DNA of 7,544 nt, from assembly GCA_002790635.1 (NCBI GenBank), contig PFVN01000024.1, forward strand, positions 1 to 7,544. The letters run 5' to 3'. The stretch is from Candidatus Moranbacteria bacterium CG_4_9_14_3_um_filter_42_9 (GTDB lineage Bacteria; Patescibacteriota; Minisyncoccia; Moranbacterales; UBA2206). Position numbers and translations under genes: made by a program. Every line of letters starts with the position of its first letter. The first letter of the stretch is position 1. Below, piece after piece: positions 1-5,419 of the stretch. The notes beneath the pieces are model-generated. The model saw nothing but the letters and a program-made list of their open reading frames with translations. It was not told the origin of the DNA and did no database searches.

Positions 1-875
1 AAGCCGGACCGAAAAAAATAAACACCCGAAAAGTTATTTGTTCGATACCGGAATCCAAGGCATTCCTCCGAATAATTACCCTGCCCGAAATGGAAGAGCA
101 CGAGATTGCTGAAGCGATAAAATGGGAAATGGAGGCGAATATCCCTCTTCCGATTGAGCAGGTTTATTTTGATTGGCAAGCACTCAATTGTTCTACAGAA
201 AAAAACCGACAGGAGATATTGACCGCAGCCGTATCCAAAGAAATCATTGATGATACGGTCGATGTTCTAGAAAAGGCCGGGCTGGAAGTGTATGGTCTGG
301 AAATCGAATCGGTCGCGACATCCAGAAGCCTGACTAGCGAACAAAAAAACAAAGATGCATGTCAATTAGGCTCTTCTCTGATTGTAGATATGGGGTCTCA
401 GCGGACCAGTTTTATCGTGGTTTCCAAGGGAACTCCTTATTTTACTTCCAGCATATCTTTTTCATCGGAATCTATCAACGACGCCATTTGTAAAGGACTT
501 AATCTGAATAAGAAAGAAGCGGAAGAAGCCAAGGTTAATCACGGAATCGAAAATAGCAACAGCGACAGCCCAATTTTTAATTCGGTAAAATATCTTTTAG
601 AGAACCTTGTCAATGAGATAAAAGGCACCTTGGATTTTTATGAGGAGACTGCAAAGGAAAGAGCAAAGACAGAGCGGATAATTTTATGCGGCGGCGGCGG
701 AAATTTACGAGGATTGATTCCATATCTAGCAAAAAAATTGAACAAGGAAGTGGAACTGGGAAACCCGTGGATTAATTTGCAACTAGGCAACAATTTGCCG
801 ATAATCAGCAAAAAAGATTCAGTGCGATATGCCACAGTAGTCGGCCTTGCCATGAGAGGACTTCATTATGATTAA
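1..875 (+). CDS. pilM: PilM-like type IV pilus assembly ATPase, 5' partial
   Basis: PilM is a cytoplasmic actin-like ATPase that binds the N-terminal tail of PilN and links the inner-membrane PilNO platform to the pilus motor. The reading frame is open from the left edge (first whole codon at 3), so the gene starts outside the window and the ATG at 90 is internal. Codons 3-89 encode a typical PilM stretch containing IPESKAFLRIITLPEM, continuing into EIAEAIKWEMEANIPLP. About 290 residues are visible. A phosphate-2 loop DMGSQRTS lies near 387-410, and an adenosine-type motif CGGGGNLRGL near 687-716. The C-terminus YATVVGLAMRG is the usual ending. The N-terminal phosphate-1 loop is missing only because of truncation. 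The stop TAA overlaps the pilN start by 8 bases, indicating translational coupling. The family assignment is strong. Assignment to a pilus rather than a type II secretion or competence system (GspL-like) rests on family resemblance. Confidence 0.9.
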   Translation, partial: AGPKKINTRKVICSIPESKAFLRIITLPEMEEHEIAEAIKWEMEANIPLPIEQVYFDWQALNCSTEKNRQEILTAAVSKEIIDDTVDVLEKAGLEVYGLEIESVATSRSLTSEQKNKDACQLGSSLIVDMGSQRTSFIVVSKGTPYFTSSISFSSESINDAICKGLNLNKKEAEEAKVNHGIENSNSDSPIFNSVKYLLENLVNEIKGTLDFYEETAKERAKTERIILCGGGGNLRGLIPYLAKKLNKEVELGNPWINLQLGNNLPIISKKDSVRYATVVGLAMRGLHYD

Positions 876-1410
876 ATTAAATCTTATTCCTCCAGCCAAA
901 GAAAAAGAAATAAGGAAGGCCGAGCGCTTCACCCGGGTTTTTCAATGGGAAACAGAATTGTTGGGAATTATCCTTGTTTTCATAGCAATGCTCGTGAGCA
1001 CAAGCTACATTTTGAAAGTAACCGCGAGCGTGGAAAAACCGGTTATCTTATCAGACAACAATGAACAGTATAAAGAAATAGAAGCATATGACCAAGAAGC
1101 TAGGGATATGGGCAAAATAATTTCACAGACTGACAAAATACAAAAAGGTCAGCTAATCTGGTATAAATTTTTTGAAAAAATAAACAAGCAATTTTCGGAT
1201 ACCATCGAGATGAAAAAAATCGAAACCAGCGATTATTTAGTTTTGCTGACTGGGAAAGCGAAAAGCCGCGACGATTTGATAACTTTCAAAGAAAATTTGG
1301 AAAAGGAGGAGTGCTTTTCCAATGTCAATCTGCCCCTGTCTAATTTGGTTGCCCAGAAAGATGTAGAATTTCAAATTGATTTTAGCATTAAAAAAGAGTG
1401 TTTGCGCTAA
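868..1410 (+). CDS. pilN: PilN-like inner-membrane pilus assembly protein
   Basis: PilN is a bitopic inner-membrane protein whose cytoplasmic N-terminus docks on PilM and whose extracytoplasmic domain pairs with PilO. The 180-residue product starts with MIKLNLIPPAKEKE, the hallmark N-terminal motif (normally INLLPP). A charged stretch follows, then one membrane segment at about residues 31-50, a helical/coiled region at 60-110, and a C-terminal alpha/beta domain at 110-178. The ATG at 868 is preceded by AGAGGA at 855-860 with a 7-base gap. This is the only clear Shine-Dalgarno sequence in the operon and supports this start. The gene overlaps pilM by 8 bases and is followed 4 bases later by pilO. 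Length and topology fit the family. Sequence conservation beyond the N-terminus is low, as is usual for PilN. Confidence 0.86.
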   Translation: MIKLNLIPPAKEKEIRKAERFTRVFQWETELLGIILVFIAMLVSTSYILKVTASVEKPVILSDNNEQYKEIEAYDQEARDMGKIISQTDKIQKGQLIWYKFFEKINKQFSDTIEMKKIETSDYLVLLTGKAKSRDDLITFKENLEKEECFSNVNLPLSNLVAQKDVEFQIDFSIKKECLR

Positions 1411-1414
1411 TCGT

Positions 1415-2065
1415 ATGAAAGATTTTTGGAAAAAATACAAATTTTGGATAAACATTGTTTCCTATGCCCTGTTGCTAGCGGCGTTAAGTTTTTTTATAAT
1501 CAAGCCGCTGTTATCCGGGATTCGGGAAAAATCAGACGCAATAGAAAAGGTAAAAATCGATAACCAGATTAGCCAAGAAAGAATTGCCAAACTGCCCGAA
1601 ATGGGCGAGATGCGAGCGGTTTTCAATCAGGAGAAAAAAAATTTGAATGTAGTTCTGGAGCAAAACAATTCAGTTGATTTCATAAAAAGATTGGAACTTT
1701 TGGCGCAAGAAACAGGCAACATAATCAGTTTGAAAATAGATGATGTCTCGACCGCAGCAAAGGATGGCGCTTCTAGCAAAGCAAAAAAGCCTAAGAAAGA
1801 CGATGAGAGCATTGTTTCTGGCTTACCGTCAGACAAATACCTCTTCATAGAGATAACACTGGAAGGAAAATATGAAAACTTTATTCAATTTTTGTATAAA
1901 TTAGAAAACTTTGATTATTACGTAAACGTGCTTTCATTAAGCTTGGTCAAGGAAGAAGTCGATCAGTCGGCCGATGGCTCTGGGGCGAATTTGAAAAAAG
2001 CAGAAAATATTCAGCCAGAAAATATTTTAGTCAGCACTTTGAGTATCGCAGTATATATAAAATAA
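1415..2065 (+). CDS. pilO: PilO-like inner-membrane pilus assembly protein
   Basis: The 216-residue product has PilO architecture: a short basic cytoplasmic tail, one membrane segment at residues 11-30, a predicted coiled coil at about 34-85, and an extracytoplasmic alpha/beta domain. That domain ends with the strand pattern YLFIEITLEGKYENFIQFL (about 142-160) and VSTLSIAVYI. PilO heterodimerises with PilN to form the alignment complex. I chose the ATG at 1415, four bases after the pilN stop. The frame is open further upstream to a TTG at 1376, but that start would overlap pilN by 35 bases and add a non-family N-terminus. Residues 112-132 form an Ala/Lys/Asp-rich linker (KAKKPKKDDE) that splits the domain and is probably disordered. 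No good Shine-Dalgarno sequence is seen, so translation is probably coupled to pilN. Confidence 0.82.
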   Translation: MKDFWKKYKFWINIVSYALLLAALSFFIIKPLLSGIREKSDAIEKVKIDNQISQERIAKLPEMGEMRAVFNQEKKNLNVVLEQNNSVDFIKRLELLAQETGNIISLKIDDVSTAAKDGASSKAKKPKKDDESIVSGLPSDKYLFIEITLEGKYENFIQFLYKLENFDYYVNVLSLSLVKEEVDQSADGSGANLKKAENIQPENILVSTLSIAVYIK

Positions 2066-2070
2066 GTATT

Positions 2071-2391
2071 ATGGATTTCAAGGCCAAAAAAATTAATATC
2101 AACACGGAAGATCTGTTGGAAAAAAGTTTGTTTTTGATAAGAAAGGCTAGTGGCTGGTTTCTTGTACTCATCTTTCTCTTGGCAATTGGCTACAGTGTTT
2201 ATCTTTGGTATGTCTATGCTTTCAATCCGAATTGGGGTGACGCGCAAAAACAGGAATATATAAACACAAAGCAACGAGACATCGATTTCGATAAAAATAA
2301 ATTTGATTCGGTGATTAACAAGATTAAGCAGCGAAGATCCGATTACCAAAAAGACCTAGGCAACATTCCGGACATATTTCAATTTAAATAA
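2071..2391 (+). CDS. Small single-pass membrane protein at the end of the pil operon
   Basis: This encodes 106 residues of a protein I do not recognise. A 28-residue N-terminal region rich in Lys, Ile and Asn precedes one strong membrane segment at about residues 29-50 (FLVLIFLLAIGYSVYLWYVY). A charged, mostly helical C-terminal tail (55-106) follows, rich in Lys, Asp and Gln. It lies 5 bases downstream of pilO and 16 bases before the operon terminator, so it is almost certainly co-transcribed with pilMNO. It occupies the place of pilP in classical pilMNOPQ operons, but it has no lipobox or cleavable signal and no beta-rich domain, so I do not call it PilP. With no secretin visible, an accessory role in the inner-membrane platform is the simplest guess. 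The real-gene call rests on position and the clean ORF. Confidence 0.75.
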   Translation: MDFKAKKININTEDLLEKSLFLIRKASGWFLVLIFLLAIGYSVYLWYVYAFNPNWGDAQKQEYINTKQRDIDFDKNKFDSVINKIKQRRSDYQKDLGNIPDIFQFK

Positions 2392-2407
2392 AAGAATTAC
2401 GTAAAAC

Positions 2408-2441
2408 AAAAATCTCAACCTACTAAGGTTGAGATTTTTTT
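2408..2441 (+). terminator. Rho-independent terminator of the pil operon, probably bidirectional
   Basis: A near-perfect stem (core AATCTCAACC at 2411-2420 pairing with GGTTGAGATT at 2427-2436, extended by flanking A/T pairs) has a 4-base loop and is followed by a T run. It lies 16 bases after the stop of the last pil gene. On the minus strand the same stem is followed by TTTTTGTTTT, so it can also end the tRNA transcript that arrives from the right. Confidence 0.87.
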
Positions 2442-2492
2442 GTGTGCTATTGCTAAAGTTCGAATCAAGAATTATTGATATCCCGCACAAAG

Positions 2493-2565
2493 TGCGCTCG
2501 GCAGGACTCGAACCTGCAACCTCTTGGTCCGAAGCCAAGCACTCTATCCATTGAGCTACGAGCGC
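2493..2565 (-). tRNA. tRNA-Arg (anticodon TCG)
   Basis: The minus strand folds as a complete 73-nt cloverleaf. The acceptor stem is GCGCTCG/CGAGCGC, the D arm is GCTC...GAGT, and the anticodon stem CTTGG/CCAAG holds the loop CTTCGGA (anticodon TCG, reading CGN arginine codons). The T arm GCAGG-TTCGAGT-CCTGC is canonical and the discriminator is A. CCA is not encoded (the next bases are CTT). It is the last tRNA of the cluster, about 50 bases before the bidirectional terminator. Confidence 0.96.
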
Positions 2566-2744
2566 ACTTTAATCGGAATAAACTTCACTATAGAGTGATA
2601 TCCATTTCGTCACGACGGCATCTAAAATCTAAGGCAGGTAGAGGTGCCAGATACCCAATCTTCACCCCGCACCATTTTCAAAGATAAAAAATGGTAATAA
2701 TTAGTTTTTGATCTCGCGTCCTTCTTTTTAGAAATCTCCAGGGG

Positions 2745-2816
2745 GGCGATCACTGGGAATCGGACCCAGGTACCTGGTGCCACAGACCAGTGTTCTACCA
2801 TTGAACTATGATCGCC
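2745..2816 (-). tRNA. tRNA-His (anticodon GTG), G-1 encoded
   Basis: The minus strand gives a complete cloverleaf with acceptor GCGATCA/TGATCGC, D arm GTTC...GAAC, anticodon stem CTGGT/ACCAG with loop CTGTGGC (anticodon GTG), and T stem CTGGG/CCCAG. The base before G1 is G and the discriminator is C, so the G-1:C73 pair needed by histidyl-tRNA synthetase is genomically encoded. The coordinates include G-1. CCA is not encoded; a run of C follows C73. The T loop reads TCCGATT, with C where nearly all tRNAs have T (later pseudouridine) at position 55. The T stem is perfect, so I still consider it functional. Confidence 0.95.
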
Positions 2817-2880
2817 ACTCCAGAGACTTATTGTTTTGTGTGTCTGGTATTGTGTTTTATATCGTCTAAATTAGCACGTG

Positions 2881-2953
2881 TGCGCTGTGCTGGATTTGAA
2901 CCAGCGACCGTTTGCTTAAGAGGCAACTGCTCTACCAACTGAGCTAACAGCGC
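2881..2953 (-). tRNA. tRNA-Lys (anticodon CTT)
   Basis: This is a complete 73-nt cloverleaf on the minus strand. The acceptor is GCGCTGT/ACAGCGC, the D arm is GCTC...GAGC with the AGTTGGTA loop, and the anticodon loop is CCTCTTAAG (anticodon CTT, codon AAG). The T arm is GCTGG-TTCAAAT-CCAGC and the discriminator is A. The outermost anticodon-stem pair (27-43) is a G-A mismatch. CCA is not encoded. It lies between tRNA-Arg(TCT) and tRNA-His in the same transcript direction. Confidence 0.96.
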
Positions 2954-2986
2954 TTAATTTTAAATAATATTTTAAAATACCAATTC

Positions 2987-3001
2987 TGGTGCGCTGGGCA
3001 G
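2987..3001 (-). pseudogene. Truncated copy of the tRNA-Arg(TCT) 3' end, with CCA
   Basis: The + strand bases 2989-3001 repeat 3109-3121 exactly, at an offset of 120 bases. The copy contains the acceptor 3' strand and discriminator of tRNA-Arg(TCT). Read on the minus strand the copy is CTGCCCAGCGCACCA, so it carries an encoded CCA that the intact gene lacks. No other part of a cloverleaf is present, so this is a fragment, not a tRNA gene. Its origin is discussed in the findings. Confidence 0.6.
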
Positions 3002-3024
3002 TAATGTCGCTTTGCTCCTCGAAA

Positions 3025-3091
3025 CCCTGCCTGCCGGTAGGCAAGCTTGCGATTTCAATACTTCCACCACGGGAAAACTCTCGTTTTCCCG
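3025..3091. repeat. Palindrome-rich spacer element between tRNA-Arg and tRNA-Lys
   Basis: Three inverted repeats are packed into 67 bases. TGCCTGCCGGTAGGCA lies at 3028-3043 (palindrome with one G-T position). GCAAGCTTGC at 3041-3050 is a perfect palindrome. CGGGAAAAC at 3070-3078 pairs with GTTTTCCCG at 3083-3091 across a 4-base loop. None is followed by a T run on either strand, so these are not ordinary terminators. The first resembles a short GC-rich palindrome that I recall as recurrent in Patescibacteria genomes. That recollection is not verified here. Confidence 0.6.
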
Positions 3092-3109
3092 ACCCCTTTC
3101 CCATTCCTG

Positions 3110-3182
3110 TGCGCTGGGCAGGAATCGAACCTGCGACCAATAGCTTAGAAGGCTACTGCTCTATCCACTGAGCTACCAGCGC
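3110..3182 (-). tRNA. tRNA-Arg (anticodon TCT)
   Basis: This is the first tRNA of the cluster and a complete 73-nt cloverleaf. The acceptor is GCGCTGG/CCAGCGC, the D arm is GCTC...GAGC, and the anticodon stem GTAGC/GCTAT closes the loop CTTCTAA (anticodon TCT, codons AGA/AGG). The T arm is GCAGG-TTCGATT-CCTGC and the discriminator is A. CCA is not encoded (CAG follows A73). A strong promoter lies 54 bases upstream. Part of its 3' end is repeated 120 bases downstream, at 2987-3001. Confidence 0.96.
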
Positions 3183-3235
3183 GTCGTTCTAATCCCTCGT
3201 TTTCAATATAAAATTGCCTGATCGGCAATAAAGCT

Positions 3236-3263
3236 ATTATAGCAAAGAAAATCCTACAGTCAA
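3236..3263 (-). promoter_or_regulatory. Sigma-70-type promoter of the tRNA cluster
   Basis: On the minus strand, TTGACT (3258-3263) is separated by 16 bases from TATAAT (3236-3241), with an extended -10 TGC just upstream (TGCTATAAT). Transcription would start near 3229 and run into tRNA-Arg(TCT). The first transcribed bases can fold into a small hairpin, ATTGCC/GGCAAT (3213-3229). The -35 lies only 8 bases beyond the stop codon of the VanW-domain gene. Confidence 0.82.
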
Positions 3264-3265
3264 TG

Positions 3266-3284
3266 AAATAATCAAAGATTATTT
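3266..3284 (-). terminator. Weak AT-rich hairpin over the stop of the VanW-domain gene
   Basis: AAATAATC and GATTATTT form a perfect 8-base stem with a 3-base loop that includes part of the TGA stop codon, followed on the minus strand by TTTCATT at most. The stem is AT-rich and the T run short, so termination would be partial. No better terminator separates this gene from the tRNA promoter. Confidence 0.3.
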
Positions 3285-4600
3285 TCTTTCTTATATTTCT
3301 TCCATTCCTTGTCGGACCATTCAGCTGGTTTTTGTGTCAGTGTTTGACCGGGATGCGGGTATTTGCTCGGAGAATCGTAGGCGCTGTTGAAAACGTCCTC
3401 AATTATCGAATGGCCATCCTTATCACGTACTTCCTGAGTGAAAGTGGCTTTCAATGAACCATCTGGATTTCTTTCGGTTATTGTCGGTCCGATGACCTTA
3501 GTTTTTCTTCCATCATCCGTTCCATAGAATTGGAAAACTAATTCTGTGCCTTCAGTTTTAGTTTGAATTAAAATATGGCCGGGCGTATTATTCAGAAAAC
3601 GCAGATCGGGGCGGGGAACATAAACAGTGGCATCCATACCTTGCGGATTATAATATTGGACCGGATAAGCGTGATTCCTGCGAGCAGTTATCTCCAGTCC
3701 GCTATAAATGGCGGCTCGGAAGGCGGTGGTGGAAACCTGGCAAATTCCTCCGCCAAATTCCGGTTCGGTCTTATCTTTTTTGATAACCAATTCCGGCAGA
3801 TAACCATGTTCCTTATCCACCTCGCCCAGTATTTTTACGAAAGAAAATTCTTCCCCCGGCTTTATCAAAATTCCATCAAACCTTTTGGTCGCGACATTTA
3901 TGTTAAAAATACGGTTTTTTGGAGAACCTCTAAAATTGGAACGGCCTTCTCCAATAAGTGAGTTAATGCCAAGATTGTAAATAGATCCGGTTGATATTTC
4001 AGGCTCACTTTCGTCGTATGGCAGATTAATAGAAGTGCCCCAGTTACTATTTTTGAAATAGGCCAGCAACGCCTGCAATCCTTGCTCCTTGTTTAGTTTG
4101 GTTCCCTTAGCACCCAAAGAAAAAACAGAGACCTTTCCATTTTCCATCCCAAACTTGGCATTTTCCGGATCCTTATCAGTTTGTCTGGCCAAATCGTCCA
4201 GGAAGGAGCGCATGAGCTTTTCATCCAATTCCAAAGTTGATATTTTTTGGATATGATTCTCTTTTCTGGCATCAAAAAACAAGCTGCAAATTATAGATTT
4301 TTTATATTGGCAGAAATTTGGATTTTCTATCTCGGAATGATATTTGGGACGGTAAAAAAGCTCTGACTTTTCTCTGGTCCATTTTTCCACAGTAGCCTTG
4401 GATAGGGCATAATTGTTGCTGCCAATTTTCAAATTTATCTCTAACGGAATGTTGCGCAGGAAATTAACAGATAATAAATTTTCCTGCTTAATGTCTCCAG
4501 CTTGGGTTAAGAACGGGTAAAAGGAAAAAAAACAGGCTAAAATTAAAAAATAAAGCAATTTTTTCATTTCATTACAAATCTTACTTATTTTTTGAAACAT
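3272..4600 (-). CDS. VanW-domain exported protein with peptidoglycan-binding-like module
   Basis: The 442-residue product begins with a Sec signal or membrane anchor (basic MKKLLYF, then a hydrophobic run to about residue 33, possible cleavage after LTQA). Residues about 125-200 resemble the PG-binding_4/YoaR-like module found next to VanW domains. Residues about 215-350 are a VanW domain: GRSNFRGSP, then NVATKRFDGILIKPGEEFSF, then the diagnostic GGGICQVSTT at 283-292, then RRNHAYPVQYY. A Lys/Glu-rich tail ends the protein. VanW is named after a vancomycin cluster, but its biochemical role is unknown and nothing here suggests resistance; a cell-wall-associated role is an inference. The ATG at 4600 has no Shine-Dalgarno sequence. 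An internal ATG at 4567 would place the signal peptide right at the N-terminus and may be the real start. A possible promoter lies at 4679-4707. Confidence 0.87.
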   Translation of the reverse strand: MFQKISKICNEMKKLLYFLILACFFSFYPFLTQAGDIKQENLLSVNFLRNIPLEINLKIGSNNYALSKATVEKWTREKSELFYRPKYHSEIENPNFCQYKKSIICSLFFDARKENHIQKISTLELDEKLMRSFLDDLARQTDKDPENAKFGMENGKVSVFSLGAKGTKLNKEQGLQALLAYFKNSNWGTSINLPYDESEPEISTGSIYNLGINSLIGEGRSNFRGSPKNRIFNINVATKRFDGILIKPGEEFSFVKILGEVDKEHGYLPELVIKKDKTEPEFGGGICQVSTTAFRAAIYSGLEITARRNHAYPVQYYNPQGMDATVYVPRPDLRFLNNTPGHILIQTKTEGTELVFQFYGTDDGRKTKVIGPTITERNPDGSLKATFTQEVRDKDGHSIIEDVFNSAYDSPSKYPHPGQTLTQKPAEWSDKEWKKYKKENNL

Positions 4601-4678
4601 CGAAAATGGAAATTATGAACTAAATCACCCACTATTTATCAGTGAATTAGTTAACGTTATAGCGGGATGCATAAACTT

Positions 4679-4707
4679 AGAATACCTTAAAAGCAAAGCA
4701 AAAACAA
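4679..4707 (-). promoter_or_regulatory. Possible promoter of the VanW-domain gene
   Basis: Minus-strand TTGTTT (4702-4707) and TATTCT (4679-4684) are 17 bases apart, located between the Hsp20 terminator and the VanW-domain start. Both boxes are only moderate matches. A second candidate -10, TATAAC (4656-4661), lacks a good -35. Since the upstream Hsp20 gene ends in a strong terminator, some promoter is needed in this 120-base gap. Confidence 0.35.
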
Positions 4708-4723
4708 CCCTGTTTAATCCAAT

Positions 4724-4758
4724 AAAAAACTCCTCCCGCCCAGCAAGAGGAGTTTTTT
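4724..4758 (-). terminator. Rho-independent terminator of the hsp20 gene
   Basis: A 12-base perfect stem (GAGGAGTTTTTT pairing with AAAAAACTCCTC) has an 11-base loop and on the minus strand ends in TTTTTTATT. It lies 11 bases after the hsp20 stop. The flanking A and T runs make it usable in both directions, but no + strand gene reaches it. Confidence 0.87.
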
Positions 4759-4769
4759 AGAAGAAAAGC

Positions 4770-5291
4770 TTAGAATCCTCGGACTTGTATTTTTTTAGTT
4801 TTAGTATTATCCGCCTTGGGCAATCTGACTGTTAGAATACCATTTTTCATAGAAGCCTCTATCTTGTCAGCCAGGACATCTACCGGTAGAATTACTGATC
4901 GGGAAAAATTTCCCCAATAACACTCTTGATAATAATAATTTTCTTCAGGCACTTCTTCCTCTTTTTTTCTTTCACCACGGATAGTTATCATATCATTATT
5001 GATTGTCACATCCAAGTCTTCCGGCTTGACTCCGGCGATTGTTGATTTTATAACGATGTCATTGTCGGTCTGATATACGTCTATGGTCAGTTGACCCTCG
5101 CTACCATCGTTGGATAAGATGTTTTCTTCTGGCATATTTTTTTTAGGCGAGGAGTTTATAATCATTTCTGTTTCTTCCTCTTTATATATATTATTTATTG
5201 TCGGAGTCACTTCTTCCGATTCATATTCTTCAGGCTCGATCTTTTTTGAACCGGTCAGTCTCTCTAAAAACGACCTTTTAATCTTAACCAT
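4770..5291 (-). CDS. hsp20: Hsp20/alpha-crystallin family small heat-shock protein
   Basis: This is an ATP-independent holdase that binds unfolding cytoplasmic proteins as large oligomers. The alpha-crystallin domain spans about residues 66-160: QLTIDVYQTDNDIVIKSTIAG, then VKPEDLDVTINNDMITIRGE, an EENYYYQECYWGNFSRSVILP segment corresponding to the dimerisation loop and following strand, and the signature GILTVRLPK at 151-159. A C-terminal I-x-V motif (IQV, 168-170), which binds the groove of a neighbouring subunit, is present. At 173 residues it is longer than usual because of an acidic N-terminal region of about 65 residues. The gene has its own promoter (5326-5354) and terminator. The ATG at 5291 is the only sensible start; no Shine-Dalgarno sequence is seen upstream. 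No CIRCE-type operator is visible. Confidence 0.95.
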   Translation of the reverse strand: MVKIKRSFLERLTGSKKIEPEEYESEEVTPTINNIYKEEETEMIINSSPKKNMPEENILSNDGSEGQLTIDVYQTDNDIVIKSTIAGVKPEDLDVTINNDMITIRGERKKEEEVPEENYYYQECYWGNFSRSVILPVDVLADKIEASMKNGILTVRLPKADNTKTKKIQVRGF

Positions 5292-5325
5292 TAGTTTGTA
5301 ATCGTTAGGTTATTATCTCAAATCT

Positions 5326-5354
5326 ATTATAGGCGAGCAAAAAATATTTGGCAA
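5326..5354 (-). promoter_or_regulatory. Sigma-70-type promoter of hsp20
   Basis: Minus-strand TTGCCA (5349-5354) and TATAAT (5326-5331) are separated by exactly 17 bases, close to consensus. Transcription would begin near 5319, giving a leader of about 28 bases. The match to the housekeeping consensus suggests constitutive or repressor-controlled expression rather than a dedicated heat-shock sigma factor. No HrcA-type inverted repeat is seen. Confidence 0.8.
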
Positions 5355-5380
5355 GCCCCGTTAGAAGCCTTACTTTTCAA

Positions 5381-5419
5381 TGCTCCTAAGCCACGAAACG
5401 TGAAGGAGCACTTTTTATT
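5381..5419 (+). terminator. Hairpin with + strand T run over the 3' end of the protease gene
   Basis: TGCTCCT (5381-5387) pairs with AGGAGCA (5404-5410), with an inner stem CACG/CGTG around an AAA loop. On the + strand it is followed by CTTTTTATTTT, the form of an intrinsic terminator for rightward transcription. The structure overlaps the last codons and TAG stop of the leftward protease gene, for which it has no T run. It may stop antisense transcription or simply be an mRNA 3'-end hairpin. Confidence 0.45.

Noticed and set aside
1376..1414. TTG start extending PilO by 13 residues
   Set aside because: It overlaps pilN by 35 bases and adds a peptide unlike any PilO N-terminus; the ATG at 1415 directly precedes the membrane segment.
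2475..2687. 70-residue + strand ORF across tRNA-Arg(TCG)
   Set aside because: It is the antisense of a complete tRNA gene; peptides such as ARQDSNLQPLGPKPSTLSIELRA are a well-known artefact of translating tRNA complements.
2566..2744. Possible small gene or extra tRNA between tRNA-Arg(TCG) and tRNA-His
   Set aside because: Only small hairpins (for example CACT-ATAG-AGTG near 2587) are visible; no cloverleaf, ORF with family features or convincing promoter was found.
2916..3171. ORFs on both strands across tRNA-Arg(TCT) and tRNA-Lys
   Set aside because: They translate tRNA genes and the palindromic spacer; MVAGSIPAQRT and VRWAGIEPATNS are typical tRNA-shadow peptides.
3575..3961. 128-residue + strand ORF opposite the VanW-domain gene
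   Set aside because: It is antisense to the well-conserved VanW domain, has no start context and has no recognisable protein character.
3272..4600. Vancomycin resistance gene
   Set aside because: VanW-domain proteins are widespread and there is no vanHAX, vanRS or other resistance gene in the window.
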